Assembly (NCBI RefSeq): GCF_001995215.1
Contig: NZ_MUXN01000028.1
Location: forward strand, 243,485 to 307,484
From: Amycolatopsis azurea DSM 43854
Lineage (GTDB): Bacteria > Actinomycetota > Actinomycetes > Mycobacteriales > Pseudonocardiaceae
DNA: 64,000 nucleotides
Direction of reading: 5' to 3'
In this document: positions 32,608 through 41,811 of the stretch, one piece after another
How the letters are laid out: every line of letters starts with the position of its first letter
Numbering within the stretch: the stretch's first letter is position 1
Translations under genes and position numbers: made by a program
The notes under the pieces: generated by a model
Seen by the model: only the letters and a program-made list of their open reading frames with translations
The model's database searches: none
Told to the model about the DNA's origin: nothing

Positions 32608-34129
32608 TTGCATCCTCCTCGATATCGGTGGTGCGGTTGCGTTCGGGCAGGGACAGCAGCAGGTAGACGACGAAAGCGCCCGCCAGGCCGACGACCCAGT
32701 TGTAGTCGTAGAGCGGTTTCAGGACCGGGATCAGCCCGTCGGCGGGGAACGGCCCGCCGTACGCGCCGCCGACCGAGAGCACGGCGCCGACCAGTGTCGC
32801 GACCAGTGCGCGCCAGTTCCAGCCGCCGTTGAACCAATAGATGCCACGTTCGGTGTAGAGGTCCCGCAGTTTCAGCTGGGTGCGGTTGACCACCCAGTAG
32901 CCGGCGACGAGCACCCCGGCGACGGCGCCGAGCAGGCCGCCGTAGAACCCGAGCCACGCGAAGATGTAGATGTTCGGGTCGGAGTAGAGCCGCCACGGCT
33001 GGATGAGGATGCCGATGATCCCGGTGATCAGCCCGCCGACGGCGAAGGTGATCTTCTTCGGGAACGCGTTGGAGAAGTCGTAGGACGGGCTGACCACGTT
33101 GGCCGCGAGGTTCGCCGACACGGTCGCCAGCACCAGCGCGATCAGCGCGACCACCACGACGACCGGGGAATCGAACCGGTCGGCCAGCTTCGCCGGGTCC
33201 CAGATCTGCTCGCCGTAGAGAACGCTGCCGCCCGAGGTGGTCAGGATGGCCACGACCGCGATGAACGTCATCGTCGTCGGCAGGCCGAGGATCTGGCCGC
33301 GGACCTGTTTGCCCTGGCTGCCGCCGAAGCGGGTGAAGTCCGGCATGTTCAGCGAAAGCGTCGACCAGAACGCGATCATCGCCATCAGCGACGGCGCGAA
33401 CACCTTCCAGAAGTCCGGTCCCCAGCCGAGTTTCCCGGGTTCGGCCAGGATCGGGCCGAGCCCGCCCGCCTTGACCAGCACGTAGCCCAGCAGGATCAGG
33501 AAGCCGACCGACACCAGCGGCGCCGTCCAGTTCTCGAACCGGCGGACAGCCTCCATCCCGCGCCAGATGATGAGCATCTGGAGCAGCCAGAACAGCCCGA
33601 AGGAGAGCCAAAGCGTCCAGTGCTGCCCGAGGACGATCGCGGAGTCCTTCCAGCCGGAGCCCACCAGTCGCCCGACGATGATGTAGATCGCCTCACCGCC
33701 GACCCAGGTCTGGATGCCGAACCAGCCGCACGCGATGAACGCCCGCAGCAACGCCGCCAGATTCGCCCCGCGCATGCCGAAGAACGCGCGGGCGAACACC
33801 GGGAACGGGATGCCGTACTTCGTCCCGGCGTGACTGTTGAGCAGCATCGGGATCAGCACGATCAGGTTGCCGACGGTGATCGTGATCAGCGCCTGGACCC
33901 AGTTCATCCCGAGCGCGATCAGCGACGCGGCGAGCGCGTAGGACGGGATGTTGTGCGCCATGCCCATCCACAGCGCGAAGTAGGTGTATGTGGTCCAGGT
34001 CCGCTTTTCGACCGGAACCGGTGCGAGTTCTTCGTTGTAGAAGCGGCTGTCCTTCAAGGACTCGACCTCGCCGAGTTCTACCCGGCCATCAGGATGCACG
34101 TGCTGCGTACCGCGTGCCGTCGGCTCCAT
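32558..34129 (-). CDS. NCS1-family nucleobase/hydantoin transporter
   Basis: 523 residues with about 12 membrane helices. FYNEELAPVPVEKRTWTTYT then YFALWMGMAHNIPSYALAAS is the characteristic NCS1 N-terminus (Mhp1/PucI-like), and FWSTLSLNMPDFTRFGGSQG the helix-6 substrate region. These are sodium- or proton-driven importers of hydantoins, allantoin, uracil or cytosine. As the first gene of the operon it would bring in the substrate for the amidohydrolases. Confidence 0.93.
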   Translation of the reverse strand: MEPTARGTQHVHPDGRVELGEVESLKDSRFYNEELAPVPVEKRTWTTYTYFALWMGMAHNIPSYALAASLIALGMNWVQALITITVGNLIVLIPMLLNSHAGTKYGIPFPVFARAFFGMRGANLAALLRAFIACGWFGIQTWVGGEAIYIIVGRLVGSGWKDSAIVLGQHWTLWLSFGLFWLLQMLIIWRGMEAVRRFENWTAPLVSVGFLILLGYVLVKAGGLGPILAEPGKLGWGPDFWKVFAPSLMAMIAFWSTLSLNMPDFTRFGGSQGKQVRGQILGLPTTMTFIAVVAILTTSGGSVLYGEQIWDPAKLADRFDSPVVVVVALIALVLATVSANLAANVVSPSYDFSNAFPKKITFAVGGLITGIIGILIQPWRLYSDPNIYIFAWLGFYGGLLGAVAGVLVAGYWVVNRTQLKLRDLYTERGIYWFNGGWNWRALVATLVGAVLSVGGAYGGPFPADGLIPVLKPLYDYNWVVGLAGAFVVYLLLSLPERNRTTDIEEDASERRGPSRIDPAAVDR

Positions 34130-34349
34130 TGCGGAATCGTGCTCGCCCGCCCCGCGCGGGTGGGACTGGCAGACTGTTCACTGTTGAGGGCGTCGGAGCG
34201 CAGACTGTCGATTGCTTTCGCGGGGGCGCGGTGCATGACCTGCGTCACACACACGGACGTAGTAATCCGGCAAACCGGCTGAAACATCTCCACAGGATCT
34301 CCACAGCTCACCCGGATGGTCTCCACGGCCGGTGCTTACAGTCATCCCC

Positions 34350-35054
34350 ATGGAACTGGGAGGACGCCGGGTGCTGGTCGTCGAGGACGACGTGACCATC
34401 GCCGAAAGCATCGCCGCGCGCTTGCGGGCCGAGGGATTTTCGGTGGACCTGGCGCACGACGGCCCGTCCGGTGTCGAGACGGACGCCGAGCGGGAGCCGG
34501 ACCTGGTGGTGCTCGACGTGATGCTCCCCGGGTTCGACGGGCTGGAGGTCTGCCGCCGTATCCAGGCCCGCCGCCCGGTCCCGGTGCTGATGCTGACCGC
34601 CCGGTCGGACGAGACGGACATGCTGATCGGCCTCGGCGTCGGCGCGGACGACTACCTCACCAAGCCGTTCTCCATGCGGGTGCTCTCGGCCAGGGTGCAC
34701 GCGCTGCTGCGCCGCGTCGAACGGTCGGCCCGCACCGACGTGAGCGACGCAGGCACGAAGATCGTGCTCGGCGACCTCGAAATCGACGTCGACCAGCGGC
34801 GGGTCACGCGGGCGGGCACGCCTGCCCAGCTGACGCCGATCGAGTTCGACCTCCTCGTCCACTTCGCGAAGCGCCCGAGGGCGGTCCAGCCGAGGGAACG
34901 CCTGCTGAGCGAGGTCTGGGACTGGGACGTCGCGGGCACCGGTTCGGGCACCCGCGCGGTCGACAGCCACATCAAGGCGCTGCGCCGCAAACTGGGCGCG
35001 GACCTCATCCGCACCGTGCACGGCGTCGGCTACGCCCTGGAGGTGGGATCGTGA
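34350..35054 (+). CDS. OmpR-family response regulator
   Basis: 234 residues from ATG 34350. The receiver domain has the acidic pair at VVEDD, phosphoacceptor Asp56 in VLDVMLPGFDG, Thr in LMLTARSD and Lys in YLTKPF. The C-terminal winged helix has QLTPIEFDLLVHFAKRPRAV and TRAVDSHIKALRRKLGAD. It overlaps the kinase gene (GTGA) and is divergent from the NCS1 transporter across 220 bases with no clear operator. Target genes unknown; the downstream membrane protein is one candidate. Confidence 0.95.
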   Translation: MELGGRRVLVVEDDVTIAESIAARLRAEGFSVDLAHDGPSGVETDAEREPDLVVLDVMLPGFDGLEVCRRIQARRPVPVLMLTARSDETDMLIGLGVGADDYLTKPFSMRVLSARVHALLRRVERSARTDVSDAGTKIVLGDLEIDVDQRRVTRAGTPAQLTPIEFDLLVHFAKRPRAVQPRERLLSEVWDWDVAGTGSGTRAVDSHIKALRRKLGADLIRTVHGVGYALEVGS

Positions 35055-36088
35055 AGCTCCGCCCGCTGTTCGGCCGGATCGTCGACGCGCTGCCGAGGCC
35101 GCTCGACCCGGTCCGCTCCATCAAACTCAAGCTCGCGATCCTGCTGGTGTCCTCGGGCGGTATCGCGTTCGCCTTCTTCAACTGGCAGATCGGCTGGCTG
35201 CCGCCGCGGACCACGATCGCGGCCATGGTGCTCGCCGTGGTCACCTCGCAGATCCTGGCGCACGGGATGACCCGGCCGCTGCGCGAGATGACCGCAGCCG
35301 CCCGCGCGATGGCCAAGGGCGACTACACCCGCCGGGTCCGGGCGAGCGCCCGTGACGAGGTCGGGGAGCTGGCGCACGCGTTCAACCAGATGGCCGCCGA
35401 CCTCGACGCCTCGGATCAGCGCCGTCGCGAGCTGATCGCGAACGTGTCCCACGAACTCCGCACGCCGATCACCGCGCTGAACGGGGTGCTGGAGAACCTG
35501 GTCGACGGGGTCGCCGAGCCCGATCCGGCGACGCTGAAGACCGCGCTCCAGCAGACCGAACGGCTCGGCAGGCTGGTTTCGGAACTGCTCGACCTCTCGC
35601 GGATCGACGCCGGCGCGTTCCCGTTGCAGCTGGAGGAGTTCGACCTCGAACTGCTGCTGGAGGAGGTCGCCGCCGAAGCGGGGGTGACCGCCGCCGCGAC
35701 CGGTCGTGGCGTGCGGTTCGCCGTCGACGTCCAGCCACCCGGCGCGACCGCCGTCGCCGACCGCGGCCGGCTCTACCAGGTCGTGGTCAACCTGCTCGAC
35801 AACGCCGTCCGGCACGGGCCGGCCGGGGGAGAGGTCCGGGTGCGGGCGGAGGCCCGCGGCGCCGACGTCGTCATCGAGGTCGAAGACGAAGGTCCCGGGA
35901 TCCCGCCGGGGGAGCGGGACAGCGTGTTCGAACGGTTCACCCGCGGCGAGCGGGCGGGCGGCGGGGGCACCGGCCTCGGGCTCGCGATCGCCCGGTGGGT
36001 GGTCGACCTCCACGACGGCAGCATCGCCGTGGTCACGCCCGAACACCGGACGGGCTGCGTCATCCGCGTCGTCATCCCCGTTCCCTAG
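35051..36088 (+). CDS. membrane sensor histidine kinase (HAMP-HisKA)
   Basis: 345 residues from GTG 35051. Two N-terminal membrane helices (about 27-45 and 55-70) enclose a very short external loop, WQIGWLPPRTT, so the signal is probably sensed within or at the membrane. HAMP follows (TRPLREMTAAARAMAKGDYT), then HisKA with NVSHELRTPITALNG, N box NLLDNAVRHG, G1 DEGPGIP and G2 GTGLGLAI. It should phosphorylate the overlapping response regulator. Confidence 0.95.
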   Translation: MKLRPLFGRIVDALPRPLDPVRSIKLKLAILLVSSGGIAFAFFNWQIGWLPPRTTIAAMVLAVVTSQILAHGMTRPLREMTAAARAMAKGDYTRRVRASARDEVGELAHAFNQMAADLDASDQRRRELIANVSHELRTPITALNGVLENLVDGVAEPDPATLKTALQQTERLGRLVSELLDLSRIDAGAFPLQLEEFDLELLLEEVAAEAGVTAAATGRGVRFAVDVQPPGATAVADRGRLYQVVVNLLDNAVRHGPAGGEVRVRAEARGADVVIEVEDEGPGIPPGERDSVFERFTRGERAGGGGTGLGLAIARWVVDLHDGSIAVVTPEHRTGCVIRVVIPVP

Positions 36089-36158
36089 TTCCCTGCCGCG
36101 GTTCCTTCGGCGGCACCTCACAACCCACGATATGTGCTTTCGCAAACTGGAGGGCTCG

Positions 36159-37709
36159 ATGAGCGAAGAAGAGGACAAGCAGGCGCACGCGTCGCCGCCG
36201 TCCGCGACGACCACCTTGCCGCCCGCACCGCAGGTCCCGGTACTGATGCGGCCTCGGGTGCCGCCGAAGTCGTCGATCGTGCCGCTGCCCGGTTCGGTCC
36301 TGCCCGCCGCGGTCGCGGCCGGGCTGATCGCCGCCGTGGTCATGCCGGACGACCCCGGAGTCGGCTGGTTCGTGGCCGGGCTCGCCTTCGCGGGGGCCGT
36401 CTACTTCGCCGACAAACGGGCGCGTGCCGACGCCGAACCGCATTTCGGACTGGTCAGCGCGTTGTGGGCGGTGGCCGCGCTCGGCCTGCTCGCGGTCGGC
36501 ATGTTCCGGGCGTCGGTGTGGCTGAACGTGCTGTGCGTGCTGACCGCCTGCGCCGCGGGGTCGCTCGCGGTGGTCGGGAAACGCACCGTCAACACGATCG
36601 TCTACGACGTCTTCGCGGTCCCGATCGAGGCGCTGCTTTCGGTCCCGTGGATCGGGCGCGGGCTGGCGAAGCTCGGCAAGAAGCCGGAAGGTCGCGGCAG
36701 GCCGAAGTTCCTCGTGCCCGTCCTGGTGAGCGCCTTGCTGCTGCTCGTGTTCGTGCCGCTGCTGCGGGGCGCGGACGCCGCGTTCGCGAGCGTCGTCGAC
36801 GCGGTGATCCCCGAGTTGAACCCGGGAACCTTCGTGCGCTGGGGTTTCCTCTTCGTGTTGGCCGCGTTCGCCGTCACCGGGGCCTGCTACCTGCTGGCCG
36901 CGCCGCCGCTGCCCGCCGACGACGACGCCCCGCGCAAACGGCTGGCACATCGCTTCGAATGGACGTTGCCGCTGGGTGTGCTGGTGCTGCTGTTCACGAG
37001 TTTCGTCGTGGTCCGGCTCGTCGTGTTGTTCGGCGGCAGCGAATACGTCCTGGCCACGAGCGGGCTGACGGCGGCCGAGTACGCCAGGAGCGGGTTCTGG
37101 CAGCTGTCCGCCATCACCGTGCTGACCTTGCTCCTGGTCGCCGCCGCGCTGCGCTGGGCACCGAAGTCCTCGGTGGCCGATCGTGCCTGGCAGCGCGGCC
37201 TGCTCGGAGCGCTGAGCGTGCTCAGCCTGGTGCTGGTCGCGTCGGCGTTGAGTCGCATGTGGACATACCAGCAGGCGTACGGGTTCACCGTGCTGCGGCT
37301 GCTGGTGGAGGTCTGCGAGCTGTGGATCGGCCTGATCTTCGTGCTGGTACTGGCATCCCTGGTCCCGCTGCGGTCGTCCTGGCTGCCGCGTGCGGCCATC
37401 GGCGCCGCTGTCGTGGCGCTGCTGGGGCTGGCCGTCCTCGATCCGGAACGGTTCATCGCCGACCGCAACATCGACCGGCTCGCCGACGGCAAGACCCTCG
37501 ACACCGGTTACCTGTCACGGTTTTCCGCCGACGTCGTGCCGTCGGTGGACCGGCTGCCGGAACCGCTGCGGTCTTGCGTGCTCGGACCGGTCGTGACCGG
37601 AATCTCGGAAGATGATTGGCGTGAGTGGAACCTGAGCCGGTCCCTCGCGCGTCAGACCCCCGTTGCCGCGAAGGACGGGATCGGATGCCGCTACCTGCCC
37701 CGTTCCTGA
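36159..37709 (+). CDS. DUF4173-type polytopic membrane protein
   Basis: 516 residues starting at ATG 36159 behind CTGGAGGG. A Pro-rich acidic N-terminal tail (about 45 residues) precedes roughly 12 helices. SRMWTYQQAYGFTVLRLLVE near residue 365 is the motif I associate with DUF4173/DUF4153 permease-like proteins. The C-terminal about 75 residues are soluble (DPERFIADRNIDRLADGKTL). Function is unknown. It follows the kinase by 70 bases in the same direction and could be part of its regulon. A strong hairpin ends the unit. Confidence 0.82.
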   Translation: MSEEEDKQAHASPPSATTTLPPAPQVPVLMRPRVPPKSSIVPLPGSVLPAAVAAGLIAAVVMPDDPGVGWFVAGLAFAGAVYFADKRARADAEPHFGLVSALWAVAALGLLAVGMFRASVWLNVLCVLTACAAGSLAVVGKRTVNTIVYDVFAVPIEALLSVPWIGRGLAKLGKKPEGRGRPKFLVPVLVSALLLLVFVPLLRGADAAFASVVDAVIPELNPGTFVRWGFLFVLAAFAVTGACYLLAAPPLPADDDAPRKRLAHRFEWTLPLGVLVLLFTSFVVVRLVVLFGGSEYVLATSGLTAAEYARSGFWQLSAITVLTLLLVAAALRWAPKSSVADRAWQRGLLGALSVLSLVLVASALSRMWTYQQAYGFTVLRLLVEVCELWIGLIFVLVLASLVPLRSSWLPRAAIGAAVVALLGLAVLDPERFIADRNIDRLADGKTLDTGYLSRFSADVVPSVDRLPEPLRSCVLGPVVTGISEDDWREWNLSRSLARQTPVAAKDGIGCRYLPRS

Positions 37710-37724
37710 GCCGTGACACCACGG

Positions 37725-37760
37725 CCTTGATCGCCCTCCTGGGGGTGAGGGCGATCAAGG
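37725..37760. terminator. strong hairpin between convergent genes
   Basis: CCTTGATCGCCCTC (37725-37738) pairs perfectly with GAGGGCGATCAAGG (37747-37760), loop 8. Located 15 bases after the DUF4173 stop and before the convergent inhibitor gene; probably bidirectional. Confidence 0.75.
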
Positions 37761-37838
37761 CGGCGGTGTACGGCGGCCGCCGGGCCACCGAGGGGGAGGC
37801 CCGGCGGAAGCCTTTCGTGGCAACGCTTTCCGGTCGGG

Positions 37839-38204
37839 TCAGAAAGTGAAGACGCCGGCCGACTCGGTGTCGGCGACGCAGCGGTTGGCGTACGAGGTGC
37901 GGTAGGTGACCGGTTCGCCGCGCCATTTGCCGACCGCGGAGACGTCCACCGGGTTGTACTCCAAAGTGCAGGAACGCGGTTCGGTCCGCAGCCTGTCGAA
38001 CTTTCCGTCCACTTCGGACAGTTTGGCGCAGGCGCCACCGCGTCCGGGGTGGGAGCCACCGGTGGGCTCGCAGGTGAGCGAGACGGTACCGACCCGGCCG
38101 CGTGCGTCGTGGCTGGTCAGCTGGAACGTGGATTCGGCGGGCTGTGCCGGGGCCATGCAGGCCAGCGCGAGCACACAGGCGCCGATCGGTTCGAAGAAAG
38201 CCAT
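37839..38204 (-). CDS. secreted subtilisin-inhibitor-like protein (SSI family)
   Basis: 121 residues. A short hydrophobic N-terminus (ACVLALACMAPAQPAES) serves as signal peptide. The mature part has the SSI layout: LTCEPTGGSHPGRGGACAKL with the first disulfide, then SCTLEYNPVDVSAVGKWRGE and YANRCVADT with the second. By alignment to the reactive loop C-P-M-V-Y-D-P-V of Streptomyces SSI, P1 is Leu in C-T-L-E-Y-N-P-V. Such inhibitors block subtilisin-like proteases outside the cell. It lies 59 bases after the PucR gene on the same strand. Confidence 0.9.
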   Translation of the reverse strand: MAFFEPIGACVLALACMAPAQPAESTFQLTSHDARGRVGTVSLTCEPTGGSHPGRGGACAKLSEVDGKFDRLRTEPRSCTLEYNPVDVSAVGKWRGEPVTYRTSYANRCVADTESAGVFTF

Positions 38205-38263
38205 ATCTACCCTATCGGCTGACGTGACCCGATCACTGTGCTCCACGCTCGGGTGAGATTTAC

Positions 38264-39886
38264 TCACCCGGACGTGTGGTCGTCGGCTTGTCGGATGTCG
38301 TGCGCCAGCAAGGCGACATAAAGGGAGAGCATCGACTCCGGATCTTCCAGCCGCACCCCGAGGACCTGCTCGATCCGGGCCAGCTGCTGGTAGTACGCGG
38401 TGCGGGAGGTGTGCGCCGCCGCCGCTGCCGCCGACTTGTTGCCCCCGTGCTCGCAGTAATGCCTCAACGCCTGAACGAGTCTGCTGCCTTGCGCGGCGTC
38501 CCTGCTCAGCAAGGGGCCGAGCTCCCGCGCGGCGAACGCGGTGAGCCGCTCGTCGCCCGCCAGCAGATGCAGCAGCCCCCGCAACCGGACGTCGTCGAGC
38601 CGGTGGACGACCCGCTCCGCGTTCTCGGCGAGCGCCGCGGCGGCGACCTGGGCGGCTTCGACGAGTGTCCGTCGCGCCTCGGCGGGCCCGCTGCCCGTGG
38701 TCCCGACCGCGACCACGGCGGGCGCGCCGGAACGGGCCTCGTGGACATCGGTGGCCAGCCGCCGCAGGACCGCGTCGACCCCGGCCTCCGGTGAGAGCGC
38801 GATCAGCGCGCGCACCTGCGTGTCGTCGGTGGCCACCAGCGCGGACACCTTGGCGCGCCGGGCGGCGAGCGCGGTCGCCTCGGCGAGTTCCCTCAGCAGC
38901 ACCGGGGTCGACTGCGTGGTCTTGCCGGTCGCGGTGATGCGGGGCCGCACGGCGACCCCGACCAGCAGCCGTCCCGTCAGCGGGACACCCAGCGCGGACG
39001 CCCGCGCGGTCAGCTCGGCGGGCGGTACCGGGTTCGCCAGCAGTTCGGTCAGGATCGCGCGGTGCGCCTGGCGTTCGAGGCTGTCGGTGTCCTTGGCGAC
39101 CAGCCGGTGCACCGCGAGCGCGGACGCGGCGCGTTCGGCGACCACGACGTGCCGGTGCGGCGGCGGATCCCCGCAGACGAGGACCAGCCGTCCCCAGTCG
39201 TGCCCGCGCGCGCCGACCACGGTGATCAGCCAGCCCGCGCCCGCGTGGAAGCCGGTCCGCTCGCCGACCTGCACCGGCCGTGACCGCGACGGCCAGCCGG
39301 GCAGCAGCTCGCCGGGATCGGCGCCCGCCGTGTCGTAGGCGAGGACCTCGTGCGACAGCGTCTCCAGCACCGCCGGATGTTCGGTGAGCCTCGCGACCTC
39401 GCGCAGGATGTCGCCCGGCTCGGCGCCGGCGATCGTCAGCGCGGTGAAGGTCTCGTGGACCCGTTCCGCCGCGCGGAGTTCGTCGACCTGGGCGTCGACG
39501 ATCAGCCCGTTCACCGCCTCGGTGACCGACACGAAGCGCGTCTCCCGCGAAAGGGTGATCAGCGGGACGCCGTGCCGGTCCGCGGCCTCGACCAGCGCGG
39601 GCGGCAGCTTCTCACTCCAATGACGGACCAGTTCGACGACGACCCCGGCCACTCCGACGCCCGCCAGATCGGCGACGTACCGGGCGAGCGCGGCGCCGTC
39701 GTCGGGCAGCGCGACCCCGGTGGTGAGCACGAGTTCCCCGCCGCGCAGCAGCGGCGCGATGTCCGCGACCTCGGCGACGTGCGCCCAGCGGACCGGCGCG
39801 TCCAGCCCCGCCGCCCCCGCCACCACATGCGGCCTGCCCTGACGCAGCACCGGCAGCGCGAGCACCTCGGCGACGGTCGGGTACAT
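38264..39886 (-). CDS. PucR-family transcriptional regulator
   Basis: 540 residues from ATG 39886. N-terminal PucR ligand domain (MYPTVAEVLALPVLRQGRPH, ADIAPLLRGGELVLTTGVAL), a central GGDEF-like module, and a C-terminal CdaR/PucR-type HTH: LVQALRHYCEHGGNKSAAAA then HTSRTAYYQQLARIEQVLG. PucR proteins control purine, amino-acid and beta-alanine catabolic genes. It is divergent from mmsA with a 142-base gap containing a TGTACGG/CCGTACA dyad, so mmsA is the likely target. Confidence 0.92.
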   Translation of the reverse strand: MYPTVAEVLALPVLRQGRPHVVAGAAGLDAPVRWAHVAEVADIAPLLRGGELVLTTGVALPDDGAALARYVADLAGVGVAGVVVELVRHWSEKLPPALVEAADRHGVPLITLSRETRFVSVTEAVNGLIVDAQVDELRAAERVHETFTALTIAGAEPGDILREVARLTEHPAVLETLSHEVLAYDTAGADPGELLPGWPSRSRPVQVGERTGFHAGAGWLITVVGARGHDWGRLVLVCGDPPPHRHVVVAERAASALAVHRLVAKDTDSLERQAHRAILTELLANPVPPAELTARASALGVPLTGRLLVGVAVRPRITATGKTTQSTPVLLRELAEATALAARRAKVSALVATDDTQVRALIALSPEAGVDAVLRRLATDVHEARSGAPAVVAVGTTGSGPAEARRTLVEAAQVAAAALAENAERVVHRLDDVRLRGLLHLLAGDERLTAFAARELGPLLSRDAAQGSRLVQALRHYCEHGGNKSAAAAAAHTSRTAYYQQLARIEQVLGVRLEDPESMLSLYVALLAHDIRQADDHTSG

Positions 39887-39922
39887 CGGCCTCCCACCTG
39901 GTCGGAACGCAGAGAGACAGAC

Positions 39923-39950
39923 TGTACGGCCGGGACCGGGAGTCCGTACA
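39923..39950. promoter_or_regulatory. candidate PucR operator (TGTACGG-n14-CCGTACA)
   Basis: A perfect 7-bp inverted repeat with 14-base spacing (39923-39929 and 39944-39950) sits between the divergent pucR-like and mmsA starts, 37 bases upstream of the regulator's own start codon. Assignment to PucR rests on position. Confidence 0.5.
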
Positions 39951-40028
39951 CGTTGCCGATGGCGTCGGTGTGGCGCGCGCACCCAGACTCGACCGGGAGC
40001 AGGCACCCGGACCAGGAAGGCGGACCCC

Positions 40029-41525
40029 GTGACCGACCGGATCAACCACTGGATGGACGGCAAACCGTACGAAGGCGTGAGCGAACGATCCGGTGACGTC
40101 TTCGACCCGGCCACCGGTCAGGTGCGGGCGAAGGTCGCCTTCGCGGCGCAGGACGACGTCGACGCCGCCGTCGCGGCCGCGTCCCGGGCACTGCCGGGCT
40201 GGCGCGGCACGTCGCTGGCCGGGCGGACGCGGGTGCTGTTCGCCTTCCGCGAGCTGCTTTCGGCGCGGCGTCACGAGCTGGCGAAGATCGTCACCGGCGA
40301 ACACGGCAAGGTCGAATCCGACGCGGCGGGCGAGATCGCGCGCGCCATCGAGAACGTCGAGTACGCCTGCGGCGCCGCGCAGCTGCTCAAGGGCGGGTTC
40401 AGCGAGAACGCCTCGACCGGCGTCGACGTCTACTCGATCTCGCAGCCGCTGGGCGTGGTCGGCGTGATCTCGCCGTTCAACTTCCCGGCGATGGTCCCGC
40501 TGTGGTTCGTCCCGAACGCGCTGGCCTGCGGCAACACCGTCGTGCTCAAACCGAGCGAGAAGGACCCGTCCGCGGCCGTGTTCATCGCGGAACTGTTCTC
40601 CGAAGCGGGCCTGCCCGACGGCGTCCTCAACGTCCTGCACGGGGACAAGGTCGCCGTCGACGGGCTGTTGGAACACCGCGACGTCAAGGCGATCTCGTTC
40701 GTCGGGTCGACGCCGATCGCGAAGTACGTCTACGAAACCGGGACCAGGCACGGGAAACGCGTGCAGGCGCTCGGCGGCGCGAAGAACCACATGGTCGTCC
40801 TCCCGGACGCCGACCTCGACCTCGCCGCCGACGCGGCCGTCTCCGCGGGCTTCGGCTCGGCGGGGGAGCGGTGCATGGCGGTGTCGGTCGTGGTCGCGGT
40901 CGACCCGGTCGGCGACGAACTGGTCTCGAAGATCGCCGAGCGGATCCAGCGGCTGCGCGTCGGCGACGGCAGGCGGCCGGAGTCGGAAATGGGTCCGCTG
41001 GTCACCGCCGCGCACCACGAACGCGTCGAGTCCTATGTGGAGGCGGGTGTCGAAGCCGGCGCCCGGCTCGTCGTCGACGGCCGCGGCATCGAGGTCGACG
41101 GCGAGGACGGCGGCTTCTGGCTCGGCCCGACGCTGTTCGACCACGTCACGCCGGGGATGTCGGTCTACACCGACGAGATCTTCGGCCCGGTGCTGGCGGT
41201 CGCGCGGGCCGACGGGTACGACGCGGCGCTGGAGCTGATCAACGCCAACGCCTACGGCAACGGGACCGCGATCTTCACCAACGACGGGCGGGCCGCGCGG
41301 CGGTTCCAGAACGAGGTCGAGGTCGGGATGGTCGGCGTGAACGTGCCGATCCCGGTGCCGGTCGGCTACTACTCGTTCGGCGGCTGGAAGGACTCGCTGT
41401 TCGGGGACAGCCACGCCTACGGGCCGGAGGGATTCCACTTCTTCACGCGGACGAAGGTCGTCACGTCGCGGTGGCCGGATCCGTCGCAGGGCGGGGTCAA
41501 CCTCGGGTTCCCGCGCAACAGCTGA
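40029..41525 (+). CDS. mmsA: CoA-acylating methylmalonate-semialdehyde dehydrogenase
   Basis: 498 residues from GTG 40029. The family signature VISPFNFPAMVPLWF and the Cys nucleophile in GSAGERCMAVS are present, where ordinary aldehyde dehydrogenases have a different loop; the general-base Glu of hydrolytic members is absent, as expected for a CoA-acylating enzyme. It converts methylmalonate semialdehyde (valine, thymine breakdown) or malonate semialdehyde (beta-alanine, uracil breakdown) with NAD and CoA to propionyl- or acetyl-CoA. The hydantoinase operon 6 kb upstream could feed it, although no aminotransferase is seen. Confidence 0.95.
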   Translation: MTDRINHWMDGKPYEGVSERSGDVFDPATGQVRAKVAFAAQDDVDAAVAAASRALPGWRGTSLAGRTRVLFAFRELLSARRHELAKIVTGEHGKVESDAAGEIARAIENVEYACGAAQLLKGGFSENASTGVDVYSISQPLGVVGVISPFNFPAMVPLWFVPNALACGNTVVLKPSEKDPSAAVFIAELFSEAGLPDGVLNVLHGDKVAVDGLLEHRDVKAISFVGSTPIAKYVYETGTRHGKRVQALGGAKNHMVVLPDADLDLAADAAVSAGFGSAGERCMAVSVVVAVDPVGDELVSKIAERIQRLRVGDGRRPESEMGPLVTAAHHERVESYVEAGVEAGARLVVDGRGIEVDGEDGGFWLGPTLFDHVTPGMSVYTDEIFGPVLAVARADGYDAALELINANAYGNGTAIFTNDGRAARRFQNEVEVGMVGVNVPIPVPVGYYSFGGWKDSLFGDSHAYGPEGFHFFTRTKVVTSRWPDPSQGGVNLGFPRNS

Positions 41526-41548
41526 GCGGTCGGCCGTAGGTCCAGTCC

Positions 41549-41595
41549 GTGAAGGCCTCCTTGAGGGACTCTGGGTCCCTCAAGGAGGCCTTCAC
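41549..41595. terminator. 21-bp perfect hairpin (gtgaaggcc family) after mmsA
   Basis: GTGAAGGCCTCCTTGAGGGA... (41549-41569) pairs perfectly over 21 bases with the arm at 41575-41595, loop TCTGG. It lies 23 bases after the mmsA stop. The same left arm recurs at 63953. Confidence 0.8.
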
Positions 41596-41655
41596 GGACT
41601 CGGTGAGCGCCAGTCGCCACCCCTCGACCTGACGCGCGCCCCAGCAGGACACGAC

Positions 41656-41708
41656 GTCGCGAAAGCCACTTTGAGGGCATCAGACGTCCCGAAAGTGGCT
41701 TTCGCGAC
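41656..41708. repeat. GAAAGTGGCTTTC-family palindrome before hrcA
   Basis: GTCGCGAAAGCCACTTT (41656-41672) and GAAAGTGGCTTTCGCGAC (41691-41708) form a long stem around an 18-base loop. With the preceding hairpin it fills most of the 286-base gap before hrcA. Confidence 0.8.
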
Positions 41709-41811
41709 ACCTGGACAAGGCAGACGCGCGAGGGCCCAAAGACGTCCTTCGGCTCCCCGGGCACTCCGCCTTCCGTAAACTCGTTGTGAGGACGAGCCGG
41801 AGGAGGTGCAG

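Noticed and set aside
41596..41811. CIRCE element upstream of hrcA
   Set aside because: No TTAGCACTC-n9-GAGTGCTAA or close variant was found; the only dyad is the dispersed GAAAGTGGC repeat.
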